Positions 6,133-13,449 of a stretch of 17,694 nucleotides of DNA are shown one piece after another. The notes under the pieces were generated by a model. It saw nothing but the letters and a program-made list of their open reading frames with translations. It had not been told where the DNA came from and ran no database searches. This DNA comes from JABWBJ01 sp035646395. GTDB taxonomy: Bacteria > Gemmatimonadota > Gemmatimonadetes > Gemmatimonadales > Gemmatimonadaceae. The DNA lies in NCBI GenBank assembly GCA_035646395.1, contig DASRPK010000088.1, positions 1 through 17,694 of the forward strand. Reading direction: 5' to 3'. How positions within the stretch are numbered: the stretch's first letter is position 1; every line of letters begins with the position of its first letter. A program made the translations under genes and the position numbers.

Positions 6133-8294
6133 CGGGCGAGCGGATCGGGCCGGAGCTGGAACTTCATCACCTTGCTCGTTGTGCCCTTGCCGCCTTCCAT
6201 GTGGAACGGGGCACGCGTGCTGATCGTGGTCCAGAGCCCGCGACCCTTCCAGCCGGCGGTCGGATCGTCGATCCGCCCGTCCATCCACTTGGTGAAGAAG
6301 CCTAACGGGTACGGCACGCGCATCACGACCCAACGGCCATCCTTCAACGCCAGCAGGCCCTCGGACGCGTTTCCGGTATTGATCGGGATGTTCTCGCCCA
6401 GGCCGAACGTGTTGCGCTGGTCCACCCACGTGTAATAACTGGCCTCGGCGCTGCCCGGAGTTTCCACCCCGCGCAGTTGCGGCAACGGCTCCGCCCAGAA
6501 GCTCCACCCTTCGGGACAGTGCTGCCCAGTCGCCGTGGGTCCGTTGAGCGGACCACGACACTTCCGGCGATCGAAGCTCGCCAGGTGACCGCTGGCCAGT
6601 GCCAGCCATGCCACGCCATTGCGGTCGACGTCGAACCCGCGGGGCGAGAACGTCCCCTGCACAGAAGCGGCGGGGTTTCCGAACGGCACCTCATAGTACT
6701 CGGCCAGGGCCGTTTCGGGGGGATTGGCTCCCGGGTTCAATCGGATGACTGAACCGGGGAAGCCTAACGCTGATCCCCAGATCGACCCATCGGGGGCTGG
6801 AGCAACTCCATAGAAGCCGGCGCCGATCCGCTTGTCCTTCGCGGGATCGACCGGCTGGTTCGGCTCCACGTGTTCGTCGCGACGTCCATTGCCGTTCGTG
6901 TCCATGATCAGCGCGGTCCACCCCTGCGCCCGCTCCTCGTCGCCCGTCTCGTCGAACAGCTTCGTGTTCAACCACCCCACCACCGGCCCGCCACCACTCG
7001 TCCATAACGTATGGTTGGCGTCTTCGGCGAACATCAGGTGATGCGTGCTGAAGCAGGTGCCGATGTGCGTCAGCTTCTTCGTCGCCGGATCGTACATCTG
7101 CAGGTGCCGGCCGGATCGCGGGACCGGTGCACGCTTCGCCGACGGATGTGATGAACCCTCGCGGCATACGGGCGGATTATCGGGTGGTCGCACCGCTGAC
7201 GTAATCCAGAGTCGGCCGCGATGGTCGAGCATCGGGTTGTGGACGTTGTTCCGGCTCGTCCAGATCGGTTCCTCTCCCCAATACGGCGACGGCGCCGGCA
7301 TCTGCGGCGAAGTCCGTGGCGTGCTCGAGTCGCGAACTGTCAGTGGGATCTGGCTCGCCACATGGCGCACCGGGTCGAGCACCGGCACATAGTCTGCGCT
7401 CGCCTCGAGCGCACCGTACAGCAGGCCATTGGCGTTGATCGTCGGGTTGCGACGATCGGTCGACACCACGTCATGGAGATACACTTTGGGGTCGGCCCAA
7501 TCCCACTGCGTGATGACGACATTCCGTTCTATCCCGGTGGGGCGCGGCGGCGCCGGTGGCACTTCGCCATTCGCGATGCGTTGCGTCCAGTCGCCGAACA
7601 TCGCCAGCAACCGCTGACGGCCCCATTGATTCAGGTTGTTCGACATGCCGCCGCCGGCCTGGCCCGATTGCACCCGCCGGTCCCAGGCCGCGGCATGCGA
7701 CGCAAATGTACCTAACGACTGAGGGATCTCCCGCGTCGCCTTGTTGCCGAGCTGGTGGCAGGCCCAGCACCCGCCCGACTTGAGGACGCGGAGGAGCGAT
7801 GCCTGGCTCTGGAAGTTGGCCGCCAGGCCATTGCCGGTCGGGCCGGTGCCGGGGAATTCACTCGCCGCCGGCACCTGGAGCATAGACCACCAGTAGCCGG
7901 CCGGATAATATTCGGCGGCCGCCTTGGCGTTAGGCGCCGGGACAGCCGTGAGGTTTACGTTGCGCCCAGGCATCGAGCGCGACTTGGGCGAGTCGACCAG
8001 CCCGTACCCGCGGACCCAGACCGAGTAGTTTGCGCGCGGCAGGTCGGGGACGAGGTATCGCCCGCGGTCATCGGTGACGACGATCCGCACGAACCTGGTC
8101 GGCAGGTCGGTCGTTTCGGCGATGACCCACACGCCGGCTTCGGGGCCACTGGGCCCGGTCACCACACCGGCCAGATCGTCGGCGTCGATCGGAATGCCCT
8201 GCCGGGCGCGATCGATTCCGATGTTCCCGGCGCCCAATACGGCTCCCGTAAGAAGCACAGCACCAAGCGCAACGCGACTCACCGTCGTAATCAT
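6129..8294 (-). CDS. Secreted mono-haem beta-propeller protein with carboxypeptidase-regulatory-like domain
   Basis: A 721-residue protein with an N-terminal hydrophobic export signal (residues about 5-23). Residues about 38-118 look like a carboxypeptidase-regulatory-like (transthyretin-type) beta-sandwich (AGVVTGPSGPEAGVWV... DDRGRYLVPDLP). One c-type haem site, CWACH, lies at 176-180. The rest, about 255-721, has repeated W/G-rich blades (LDHRGRLWIT, DANHTLWTSGG, PDGSIWGSA, DRNGVAWLALA) typical of NHL/Vgb-like beta-propellers. There is also an Asp-rich DTNGNGRRDE loop of the calcium-binding type. It probably acts in the periplasm as an electron-transfer or sensing protein; the substrate is unknown. 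A strong Shine-Dalgarno (AAGAGGAG at 8303-8310) sits 8 nt before the ATG. Its stop overlaps the MazG-like start. Confidence 0.82.
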   Translation of the reverse strand: MITTVSRVALGAVLLTGAVLGAGNIGIDRARQGIPIDADDLAGVVTGPSGPEAGVWVIAETTDLPTRFVRIVVTDDRGRYLVPDLPRANYSVWVRGYGLVDSPKSRSMPGRNVNLTAVPAPNAKAAAEYYPAGYWWSMLQVPAASEFPGTGPTGNGLAANFQSQASLLRVLKSGGCWACHQLGNKATREIPQSLGTFASHAAAWDRRVQSGQAGGGMSNNLNQWGRQRLLAMFGDWTQRIANGEVPPAPPRPTGIERNVVITQWDWADPKVYLHDVVSTDRRNPTINANGLLYGALEASADYVPVLDPVRHVASQIPLTVRDSSTPRTSPQMPAPSPYWGEEPIWTSRNNVHNPMLDHRGRLWITSAVRPPDNPPVCREGSSHPSAKRAPVPRSGRHLQMYDPATKKLTHIGTCFSTHHLMFAEDANHTLWTSGGGPVVGWLNTKLFDETGDEERAQGWTALIMDTNGNGRRDEHVEPNQPVDPAKDKRIGAGFYGVAPAPDGSIWGSALGFPGSVIRLNPGANPPETALAEYYEVPFGNPAASVQGTFSPRGFDVDRNGVAWLALASGHLASFDRRKCRGPLNGPTATGQHCPEGWSFWAEPLPQLRGVETPGSAEASYYTWVDQRNTFGLGENIPINTGNASEGLLALKDGRWVVMRVPYPLGFFTKWMDGRIDDPTAGWKGRGLWTTISTRAPFHMEGGKGTTSKVMKFQLRPDPLAR

Positions 8295-8385
8295 TGGCCC
8301 GCTCCTCTTTTATGGAACACCTGTCTTCATAAGGTCGGCTCGGCAACGACCATTGGCCAGTTTTCCGGGCCAAGTCGATAACGGA

Positions 8386-8422
8386 TTGTGTGGGCGGTAT
8401 AACTCAGGTATGATAATGGTAT
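8386..8422 (+). promoter_or_regulatory. Promoter and probable autoregulatory operator of the toxin-antitoxin pair (leaderless)
   Basis: TTGTGT at 8386-8391 and TATGAT at 8409-8414 match -35 and -10 boxes with an ideal 17-bp spacer. The predicted transcription start, about 7 nt past the -10, falls on or next to the ATG at 8421, so the mRNA should be leaderless; no Shine-Dalgarno is present. Three GGTAT boxes at 8396-8400, 8407-8411 and 8418-8422 are spaced exactly 11 bp start to start, about one helical turn. They overlap the spacer, the -10 and the start codon. This is the geometry expected for cooperative ribbon-helix-helix antitoxin binding. The promoter is divergent from the haem-propeller gene. 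Confidence 0.6.
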
Positions 8423-8657
8423 GAAAACGGCAATCTCGCTGCCAGATGACCTGTTCAAGGCCGCCGACTCGCTGGCGGGAAAATTGGGCGTGTCACGCAG
8501 TCGGTTGTATGCAACCGCGATCAAGGAGTATCTCGCCCGCCACCAGTCGCGTCGCGTGAGCGAGCGATTGGATGCTGTTTACGCGACAGAGGCGTCGACT
8601 CTCGATCCATCCGTCGCCGCGGCACAAGGGAAAACATTGAAGCGCTCGGAGTGGTGA
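8421..8657 (+). CDS. Ribbon-helix-helix antitoxin (MazE/CopG type)
   Basis: A 78-residue protein. The N terminus MKTAISLPDDLFKAADSLA has the beta-strand then helix layout of ribbon-helix-helix DNA-binding proteins, followed by the LGVSRSRLYATAIKEYL helix. The remaining ~30 residues should be the disordered tail that wraps the toxin. It lies directly upstream of a MazF-family toxin with no gap. It should dimerise, bind the GGTAT boxes over its own promoter and neutralise the toxin; this role is inferred from family and arrangement. Confidence 0.9.
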   Translation: MKTAISLPDDLFKAADSLAGKLGVSRSRLYATAIKEYLARHQSRRVSERLDAVYATEASTLDPSVAAAQGKTLKRSEW

Positions 8658-8996
8658 GTGGAGCGCGGCGAGGTCTGGTGGGCCGACCTTCCCGACGCGA
8701 CCAACTCGGCGCCCGCATTTCGTCGGCCGCTACTTCTCGTGCAGTCGGACGCCTTCAATAGAAGCCGCATCGCGACGACCATCGCCGTTGTGCTGACATC
8801 AAACCTGCGACTCGCCGACGCGCCAGGGAATGTGCTGATCCCTGCTGCCGACAGTGGCCTTCCGCAGGACTCGGTGGCGAACGTCTCGCAAATCGTGACG
8901 CTGGATAAGTCGCAGCTGACCGAGCGAGTCTCCAGGCTTCCGCCGCGTTATGTGCGAGCGGTGACTGAAGGCCTCAAGCTGATAATCGGGGTCTGA
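8658..8996 (+). CDS. MazF/PemK-family mRNA-cleaving toxin
   Basis: A 112-residue protein starting at GTG 8658, immediately after the antitoxin stop TGA (0-bp gap). GGAG at 8648-8651 lies 6 nt before the GTG and supports this start. Family motifs are evident: RGEVWWADLP at 3-12, RPLLLVQSDAFN, VVLTSNLRLADAPGNV and the VSQIVTLDKSQL C-terminal block. MazF toxins are ribosome-independent endoribonucleases that cleave mRNA at short motifs; the cut site cannot be predicted here. The ORF is intact and of normal length, so the pair looks functional. Its stop codon lies inside a GGGGTC-T-GACCCC palindrome. Confidence 0.92.
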   Translation: MERGEVWWADLPDATNSAPAFRRPLLLVQSDAFNRSRIATTIAVVLTSNLRLADAPGNVLIPAADSGLPQDSVANVSQIVTLDKSQLTERVSRLPPRYVRAVTEGLKLIIGV

Positions 8997-9000
8997 CCCC
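8988..9000. repeat. 13-bp interrupted palindrome across the toxin stop codon
   Basis: GGGGTC (8988-8993), a single T, then GACCCC (8995-9000) form a perfect 6-bp dyad that includes the TGA stop of the toxin at 8994-8996. A stem with a one-base loop is poor for an RNA hairpin, so a DNA-level element is likelier than a terminator. The following gap to 9191 contains one CGTTAGGC word (9025-9032) and the Shine-Dalgarno of the next gene. I see no other element there. Confidence 0.45.
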
Positions 9001-9191
9001 TGGGTCTGCGAGCGCGTGTGAACTCGTTAGGCTGCGCCAAACCCCCTGTGGCGTACGGACTGTGATGCCAGACACCTGACGGCGGTAATGAATGGTCCAG
9101 CACGCCAGGTAGGCGACCTCATACGTTTCGTGTGTCCGTCGGGGCGGAAGAGTGCCCATAGCCGAAACGAGCACGCCTGCCGGAGGTCCAG

Positions 9192-12100
9192 ATGCGGAAG
9201 CACCTGGCGACCATTCTTTTTTCTGTAGCACTTCTTGCCTGCAATAGTGATAGCCGGAGTCCAGTTGGGCCGGTGTCACTTGAACCAGATGCCGCCATTG
9301 TCGACGCAGTACACGGCGGACGTGAAGGGTTCTACTTCCTCCATCCATTCGTGACCAAGCCGGGCGTCGTCGGACCATTCGACGCGACGCTGGCGCCTCG
9401 CGCTCGTCTGTGCGCCCTCAACTCGAGTCGCACCGCATGCAGCGACGTCATTCTCGCGACCATCCTCACGGGATCCGGCCTGACAGTCGACCCCAAGAAT
9501 GGCGTTGTCACCGGCCAATGGTCGTCGCCGGCCTCCCTCGACTTGAGCACTGTATCGGGCAGTGAAACGCGATACCGGCTCGAGATCCTCGTCGACGTTG
9601 GCAACAGGTCGGTGACGCTTGGTTACGCCGACCTCTGGATCACCGACAAGGACCAGGTCCTGAAACCCGCGGGTTTCGTCGACCTCGTGCGGGGGAAAAC
9701 CCTCGTATTCCGTTTCGGCATTCTGGATGGAACGGTCGGATACGTCGTGGTGATGCCGAATCCGGTGGAAGTCGCTATCGGTGGAACGCAGCAGATGTCG
9801 GCCGCGGCGTACGACCTGCATAACGCGAGCATTCCGTCGGCGACGTTCGTCTGGTCGAGTGAAAACCCGGACATCGCGGCAATCAGTTCTGCAGGAGTGG
9901 CGACTGGTCTCGCGAATGGATCGACCACTCTCCATGCAACCACACGCGGTGTCACAGGTCAGGCAGTGATCAACGTGATCGGTGATCCTCCAGCGGCGCC
10001 AACTGCCGTCGCGGACGAAGCAGCCGCAGCGAGTGCCCCCGGCGATCCGTTCCATACAGCGCTCAATACGACGCTGGCGTCAGGCGGAACGACGCCGGGC
10101 CTGCTGCAGAACGACGTGCGCGGGTCACCGCCGGCTGATGTGGTGTCGTTCGGTGGCGGGAGCCTGGGCGGTGCCGTCGGGGACAACGCCGCCGGTGCGA
10201 CGGTGACATTCGGCACGGGCGGTTCCCTCCAGGTCAACGCTGACGGTTCGTTCTCGTTGACGCCGAGTACCGGGTTTACGGGGCTGTTCACCTTTTCGTA
10301 TCGCATCCAGAACTCGAGCGCTCCTTCCGAAGCGCCAGTGGCGATTGCGGTTGGTATTCGAGCCGCAGCTTCGGACGACGCGTATCCCGTCACGATCATC
10401 GGGAATGTGTCGATCAATACTGCCTCGAGCAGCCAGTTTTCACTCCTTACCAACGATGCCGGCGACAACCTGAAGCTCAACCTCGTCGCATCGCCTAACG
10501 GCAATACGACGATCAACGCCGACGGGACATTCACGTTCAATCCGGCACCCGGGTTCACCGGCACGGCACTGTTCTCTTACACGGTGGAGAACGGGCTCGG
10601 TACCAGCGCAGCCGCGACGGTTTCCATACCGGTGACCACGCCGATCTGGTTCGTGAACGCTTCCGCGACGGCGGGTGGCGACGGTCGCATCGGTTCTCCG
10701 TTCAACTGCCTCGTGGATTCTGGCTCCTTGTGCTACGACGACTCGGCCAACGACGCTGGCGATGTCCTCTTTATCGCGTCGGGACCTTATGCCAATGGCG
10801 GTGCGCTGGTCCTCAAGGCGACGCAGCGGGTGATTGGCCAGGGTGCGACATCCAGCCTGGCGACATTGACCGGGCTGGTGAACGCGGCGGACAGTCCGCC
10901 GCTTCCGTCGACGGGCGGCACTGCGCCGCTCATGACCTCCACGGCGGCCGGCGTTGTTCTCGCAAGCGGGAACCATCTGTATGGACTGAACGTGGGGAGC
11001 ACCGTTGGCGCCGGCATTTCCGGCGACGGTTTCGGGGTCCTCACGGTGAGCAACGTGAATCTTCCGGGGCCGGCGCGTGGCGGGCAGGCGTTAGGCCTGG
11101 CCAACGGGTCGATCGCGGCCGGTTCCACATTCGGCAATATTTTCTCGACATCCGGTGCCGACGTCGGGATCAGTCTTGTGAACGTCGCTGGCAGCTTCGC
11201 GGTCACGGGCAGCGGCACGCCAGGATCAGGCGGTACGATTTCGAATACCACAGGGAGTTCAGCGATCCTGCTGTCCAATGTCCCGAACGTGTCGCTATCG
11301 CACATGGTCGTGCGCGACAACGCCGGCAGCGGCATCAACGCGACAAGCCTCGGCGGATTCGCGTTGTCGCAATCCACGCTCCAGAACAACGGCGATGATG
11401 CGTCCGAGGACAACGTCCGCCTGGTTGAGGTGAGCGGGACGGCAAGCATTGGGTCGAGCACCATCGGGAATGCGTCGGGCAATAACGTGGTGGTCCAGAA
11501 TTCAGCCGGTGCGCTGAGTTTCTCACTTGCCAACAGCACACTCAGCAGCGACGCGACAGAGCCGAACGCATCGAACGGCCTCGCCGTTATTGCTGGCGGG
11601 ACGTCGGTCATGAACGCTTCGATAACCAGGAACATTTTCGAAGGCCACCGCCTCGCCCATCTCCGCGTGAGCTCTTCGGGCGCGGGGCAGATGAACGTCA
11701 GCGTGGTCGAGAACAGACTCACGTGCGCGAATGAACTGGCGACAGCATGTACTGCCTCGTTCATCAGCCGCTCCAATGCTTCCTTCGATTACAGCATCCT
11801 GAGCAACGTCATCACAGGACTGATAGCGCCTCTCGCACTGAACAAGCAGGAAGGGACCGGCGTTATGACTGGGTCGTTCACCGGTAACTCCATTGGCCTG
11901 CCTGGCCAGAGCGGATCCGGCGGCGGCGGATTGTTGGTCCTTTCGCAGGTGGATGGCGTTTCGCACACGATATCCATCTTGAACAATGGCATCCGCAACT
12001 ACGACCTCGTGGGCATCGATGTGATTGCCGGAGGAGCAGCGCTTCTCGAAGCGACGGTAAGCGCGAACGTCATTGACGAGACAAGCGCCTCGGCGCACCA

Positions 12101-12392
12101 TGGCTTCCGGGCGACGGCGGGTAATTCGCCGACGTCGGCGGCGAACCTTTGCCTGTCGCTGACGAACAACACGCTGATGGATGCTGGATCACTGAGCGAT
12201 TTCCGGCTGGTGCAAGGTGGCCTGGCGACGATGCGTCTCCCCTTCTACGTCGGCGCAAGCGATGACGACGCCGCAGTGGTGTCGTTCGTGGCAGGGCTGC
12301 AGGCGTTGAATACCGCCACGGGAATCGCGAGCAACACCGTTGCGAGCGGTGGCGGCGGTTTCGCTGGCGGCGAGCCATGTTCATTGCCATAA
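9192..12392 (+). CDS. Large surface lipoprotein: Ig-like, cadherin-like and right-handed beta-helix regions
   Basis: A 1066-residue protein. The start is ATG 9192 with GGAGG at 9182-9186. A lipoprotein signal with lipobox LLA-Cys17 anchors it to a membrane. Residues about 188-262 form a bacterial Ig-like (Big_2) domain (VEVAIGGTQQMSAAAYD... WSSENPDIAAISSAGVATG). Residues about 270-390 and 391-482 are two related cadherin-like repeats, each with a 'LLxND' element and a 'NADGSFxxxPxxGFTGxxxFSY' element. From about 486 (WFVNASATAGGDGRIGSPF) a Ser/Asn/Gly-rich region with regular short strands fits a right-handed parallel beta-helix as in pectate-lyase-like and chlamydial-polymorphic-type proteins. 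Likely roles are adhesion or polysaccharide binding or cleavage at the cell surface. I cannot identify catalytic residues. Confidence 0.85.
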   Translation: MRKHLATILFSVALLACNSDSRSPVGPVSLEPDAAIVDAVHGGREGFYFLHPFVTKPGVVGPFDATLAPRARLCALNSSRTACSDVILATILTGSGLTVDPKNGVVTGQWSSPASLDLSTVSGSETRYRLEILVDVGNRSVTLGYADLWITDKDQVLKPAGFVDLVRGKTLVFRFGILDGTVGYVVVMPNPVEVAIGGTQQMSAAAYDLHNASIPSATFVWSSENPDIAAISSAGVATGLANGSTTLHATTRGVTGQAVINVIGDPPAAPTAVADEAAAASAPGDPFHTALNTTLASGGTTPGLLQNDVRGSPPADVVSFGGGSLGGAVGDNAAGATVTFGTGGSLQVNADGSFSLTPSTGFTGLFTFSYRIQNSSAPSEAPVAIAVGIRAAASDDAYPVTIIGNVSINTASSSQFSLLTNDAGDNLKLNLVASPNGNTTINADGTFTFNPAPGFTGTALFSYTVENGLGTSAAATVSIPVTTPIWFVNASATAGGDGRIGSPFNCLVDSGSLCYDDSANDAGDVLFIASGPYANGGALVLKATQRVIGQGATSSLATLTGLVNAADSPPLPSTGGTAPLMTSTAAGVVLASGNHLYGLNVGSTVGAGISGDGFGVLTVSNVNLPGPARGGQALGLANGSIAAGSTFGNIFSTSGADVGISLVNVAGSFAVTGSGTPGSGGTISNTTGSSAILLSNVPNVSLSHMVVRDNAGSGINATSLGGFALSQSTLQNNGDDASEDNVRLVEVSGTASIGSSTIGNASGNNVVVQNSAGALSFSLANSTLSSDATEPNASNGLAVIAGGTSVMNASITRNIFEGHRLAHLRVSSSGAGQMNVSVVENRLTCANELATACTASFISRSNASFDYSILSNVITGLIAPLALNKQEGTGVMTGSFTGNSIGLPGQSGSGGGGLLVLSQVDGVSHTISILNNGIRNYDLVGIDVIAGGAALLEATVSANVIDETSASAHHGFRATAGNSPTSAANLCLSLTNNTLMDAGSLSDFRLVQGGLATMRLPFYVGASDDDAAVVSFVAGLQALNTATGIASNTVASGGGGFAGGEPCSLP

Positions 12393-12410
12393 CCTGGGAG
12401 CGGGCAGAGG

Positions 12411-12437
12411 GCTGCGTCGGGATCATTCCGACGCAGC
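12411..12437 (+). terminator. Perfect 10-bp stem-loop after the surface lipoprotein gene
   Basis: GCTGCGTCGG at 12411-12420 pairs perfectly with CCGACGCAGC at 12428-12437 around a 7-nt loop, starting 18 bp after the stop codon. The position and GC-rich stem suit transcription termination. There is no U-tract, so intrinsic termination in the E. coli sense is not shown. Confidence 0.6.
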
Positions 12438-12439
12438 GC

Positions 12440-12465
12440 CTCGCTCGGGTCAGAGCCCGAGCGAG
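12440..12465 (+). terminator. Second perfect 10-bp stem-loop, 2 bp after the first
   Basis: CTCGCTCGGG at 12440-12449 pairs perfectly with CCCGAGCGAG at 12456-12465 around the loop TCAGAG. It is separated from the preceding hairpin by two bases. The two stems are unrelated in sequence, so this is not a simple duplication. Again there is no U-tract. Confidence 0.55.
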
Positions 12466-12485
12466 CAACCAGAATCCGAGGTACC

Positions 12486-12518
12486 TTCAGGCGAACTCGA
12501 GTCCACGAATCGCCTGAA
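12486..12518. repeat. 9-bp inverted repeat abutting the kinase remnant
   Basis: TTCAGGCGA at 12486-12494 and TCGCCTGAA at 12510-12518 are perfect inverted copies around a 15-nt loop. The loop itself begins with the palindrome ACTCGAGT (12495-12502). The right arm ends on the A of the ATG of the kinase fragment. It may be an old operator or transcript hairpin of the lost kinase gene. Confidence 0.5.
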
Positions 12519-12598
12519 TGGATCGACTCAACACAGCCCTGGCTGACCGGTACCGCATCGAGCGCGAGCTCGGTCAGGGTGGCATGGCGAAGCAGTAG
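12518..12598 (+). pseudogene. N-terminal remnant of a PknB-like Ser/Thr protein kinase
   Basis: The frame from ATG 12518 encodes MDRLNTALADRYRIERELGQ followed by GGMA, then KQ and a stop (26 codons plus TAG). The stretch ADRYRIERELGQGGMA is the start of a bacterial PknB-type kinase domain: first beta strand and the glycine-rich loop GxGGM. An intact gene would continue with a TVYLA-like sequence, the catalytic Lys and several hundred residues more. None of that is found downstream, where a different gene begins at 12654. The break is after codon 24, inside the phosphate-binding loop, so the fragment cannot be an active kinase. It is best read as the end left by a deletion or rearrangement. 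Confidence 0.75.
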
Positions 12599-12653
12599 GG
12601 GATCCGTCAGTTCGTACTCTGGGCGATCAGCCGTGCGCATTAAACTTCGATGC

Positions 12654-13178
12654 ATGCGCATTCGCCAGATCGACTACTCGACCGCGCCCGAAGCGACCAG
12701 GCGCGCGCACGACGACCACCTGAGCATCGCCCGCATCACCAACATGAAACGCACCCTGCTGCGCTCCGTGCCGGCATTCGATGCGCTCATGACCTGGTAT
12801 CCCCTCCGCGATGCCACCATCCCCATCCTCGGCGAACGCCTAACGACCATCTTTGCCCACGCCATCTCCGCCGAAACCGATTGCCTCATCTGCAGCACGT
12901 TCTTCCGGCGGATCCTCATCGATGCCGGCGAGGATCCTGACCACCTCGAGCTCGACGCTCGCGAGCAGGCCGTGGTGGCTTTCGGTCGCCGACTCGGGCA
13001 CTCCCCTTTCACGGTTCCTGATGAAATCTTCGCGCCGGTGCGGGAGCTCTTCGACGAAGAAGAGATCGTGACGATCACGGCGTTCGGCGCCCTCATGGTC
13101 GCCACCAACGTCGTCAACAACGCGCTCGAGATCCCGCTTGATGAATACCTTGAGCCCTATCGCCGCGAGCAACACTGA
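12654..13178 (+). CDS. AhpD/carboxymuconolactone-decarboxylase-like protein lacking the motif His
   Basis: A 174-residue helical protein of the CMD/AhpD-like type. The motif region is Glu74-x2-Cys77-x2-Cys80, matching ExxCxxC of alkylhydroperoxidase-like proteins. The usual xxxH is replaced by Phe84, so peroxidase activity by the AhpD mechanism may be reduced or changed. The rest is typical: LFDEEEIVTITAFGALMVATNVVNNAL near the C terminus resembles the last helices of the family. The chosen ATG has no Shine-Dalgarno. An in-frame GTG at 12633 would add seven residues. It lies just downstream of the kinase scar and is convergent with the DUF2892 gene, with 15 bp between stops. Confidence 0.83.
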   Translation: MRIRQIDYSTAPEATRRAHDDHLSIARITNMKRTLLRSVPAFDALMTWYPLRDATIPILGERLTTIFAHAISAETDCLICSTFFRRILIDAGEDPDHLELDAREQAVVAFGRRLGHSPFTVPDEIFAPVRELFDEEEIVTITAFGALMVATNVVNNALEIPLDEYLEPYRREQH

Positions 13179-13193
13179 CACGGATCGCTACGC

Positions 13194-13397
13194 TCAATGC
13201 TGCAACGTGCGCGCCCGGGTGCTGATACCGAGCACTGCATACAAGGGGCAGAAGCCCAGAGCCGCCGTCGCCAGCGGAACGATGCCGAACAGGCCCCACC
13301 AGCGCAGGGAGCTTTCGGAGATCAGGAACATCGAGAGCAACGCGACTCCCAGGATAACGCGCAGGACCCGATCCGTATTTCCAATGTTTGCCGTCAT
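13194..13397 (-). CDS. DUF2892 small inner-membrane protein (YgaP transmembrane-domain-like)
   Basis: A 67-residue protein that starts MTANIGNTDRVLRVILGVAL, with two transmembrane helices (about 12-28 and 34-57) and the CPLY motif at 50-53 that marks DUF2892. The start is supported by AGGAG 6 nt upstream. A longer frame reading back to 13517 runs into the regulator gene and is rejected. DUF2892 domains occur alone or fused to rhodanese (as in YgaP), often with sulfur-handling genes. Here the partner immediately upstream is a Crp/Fnr-type regulator on the same strand, which suggests a regulator-target pair. The function is unknown. Confidence 0.87.
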   Translation of the reverse strand: MTANIGNTDRVLRVILGVALLSMFLISESSLRWWGLFGIVPLATAALGFCPLYAVLGISTRARTLQH

Positions 13398-13411
13398 GAG
13401 GAACTCCTGTT

Positions 13412-13434
13412 GAGGTACGGTGGCAGAGTACCTC
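13412..13434 (-). promoter_or_regulatory. 23-bp dyad upstream of the DUF2892 gene, candidate regulator site
   Basis: GAGGTAC at 13412-13418 and GTACCTC at 13428-13434 are perfect inverted 7-mers separated by 9 bp. The dyad lies in the 52-bp gap between the Crp/Fnr-type gene and the DUF2892 gene, 14 bp before the latter's start. Its span is near that of Crp/Fnr operators, but the half-site does not match TGTGA or TTGAT. An RNA hairpin that modulates the DUF2892 translation start is an alternative. Confidence 0.45.
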
Positions 13435-13449
13435 GATCCGGTTCCTCCT

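Noticed and set aside
5839..6609. 256-codon version of the MazG-like gene
   Set aside because: The extra N-terminal part is the neighbour's coding sequence read in another frame; the ATGA overlap start at 6132 gives a normal-size enzyme.
8974..9378. 134-codon minus frame across the gap after the toxin
   Set aside because: It overlaps the toxin end and lipoprotein start and has no recognisable domain or ribosome-binding site; too weak to report as a gene.
10787..11776. 329-codon open frame on minus
   Set aside because: It lies antisense within the surface lipoprotein and has no domain or start signal.
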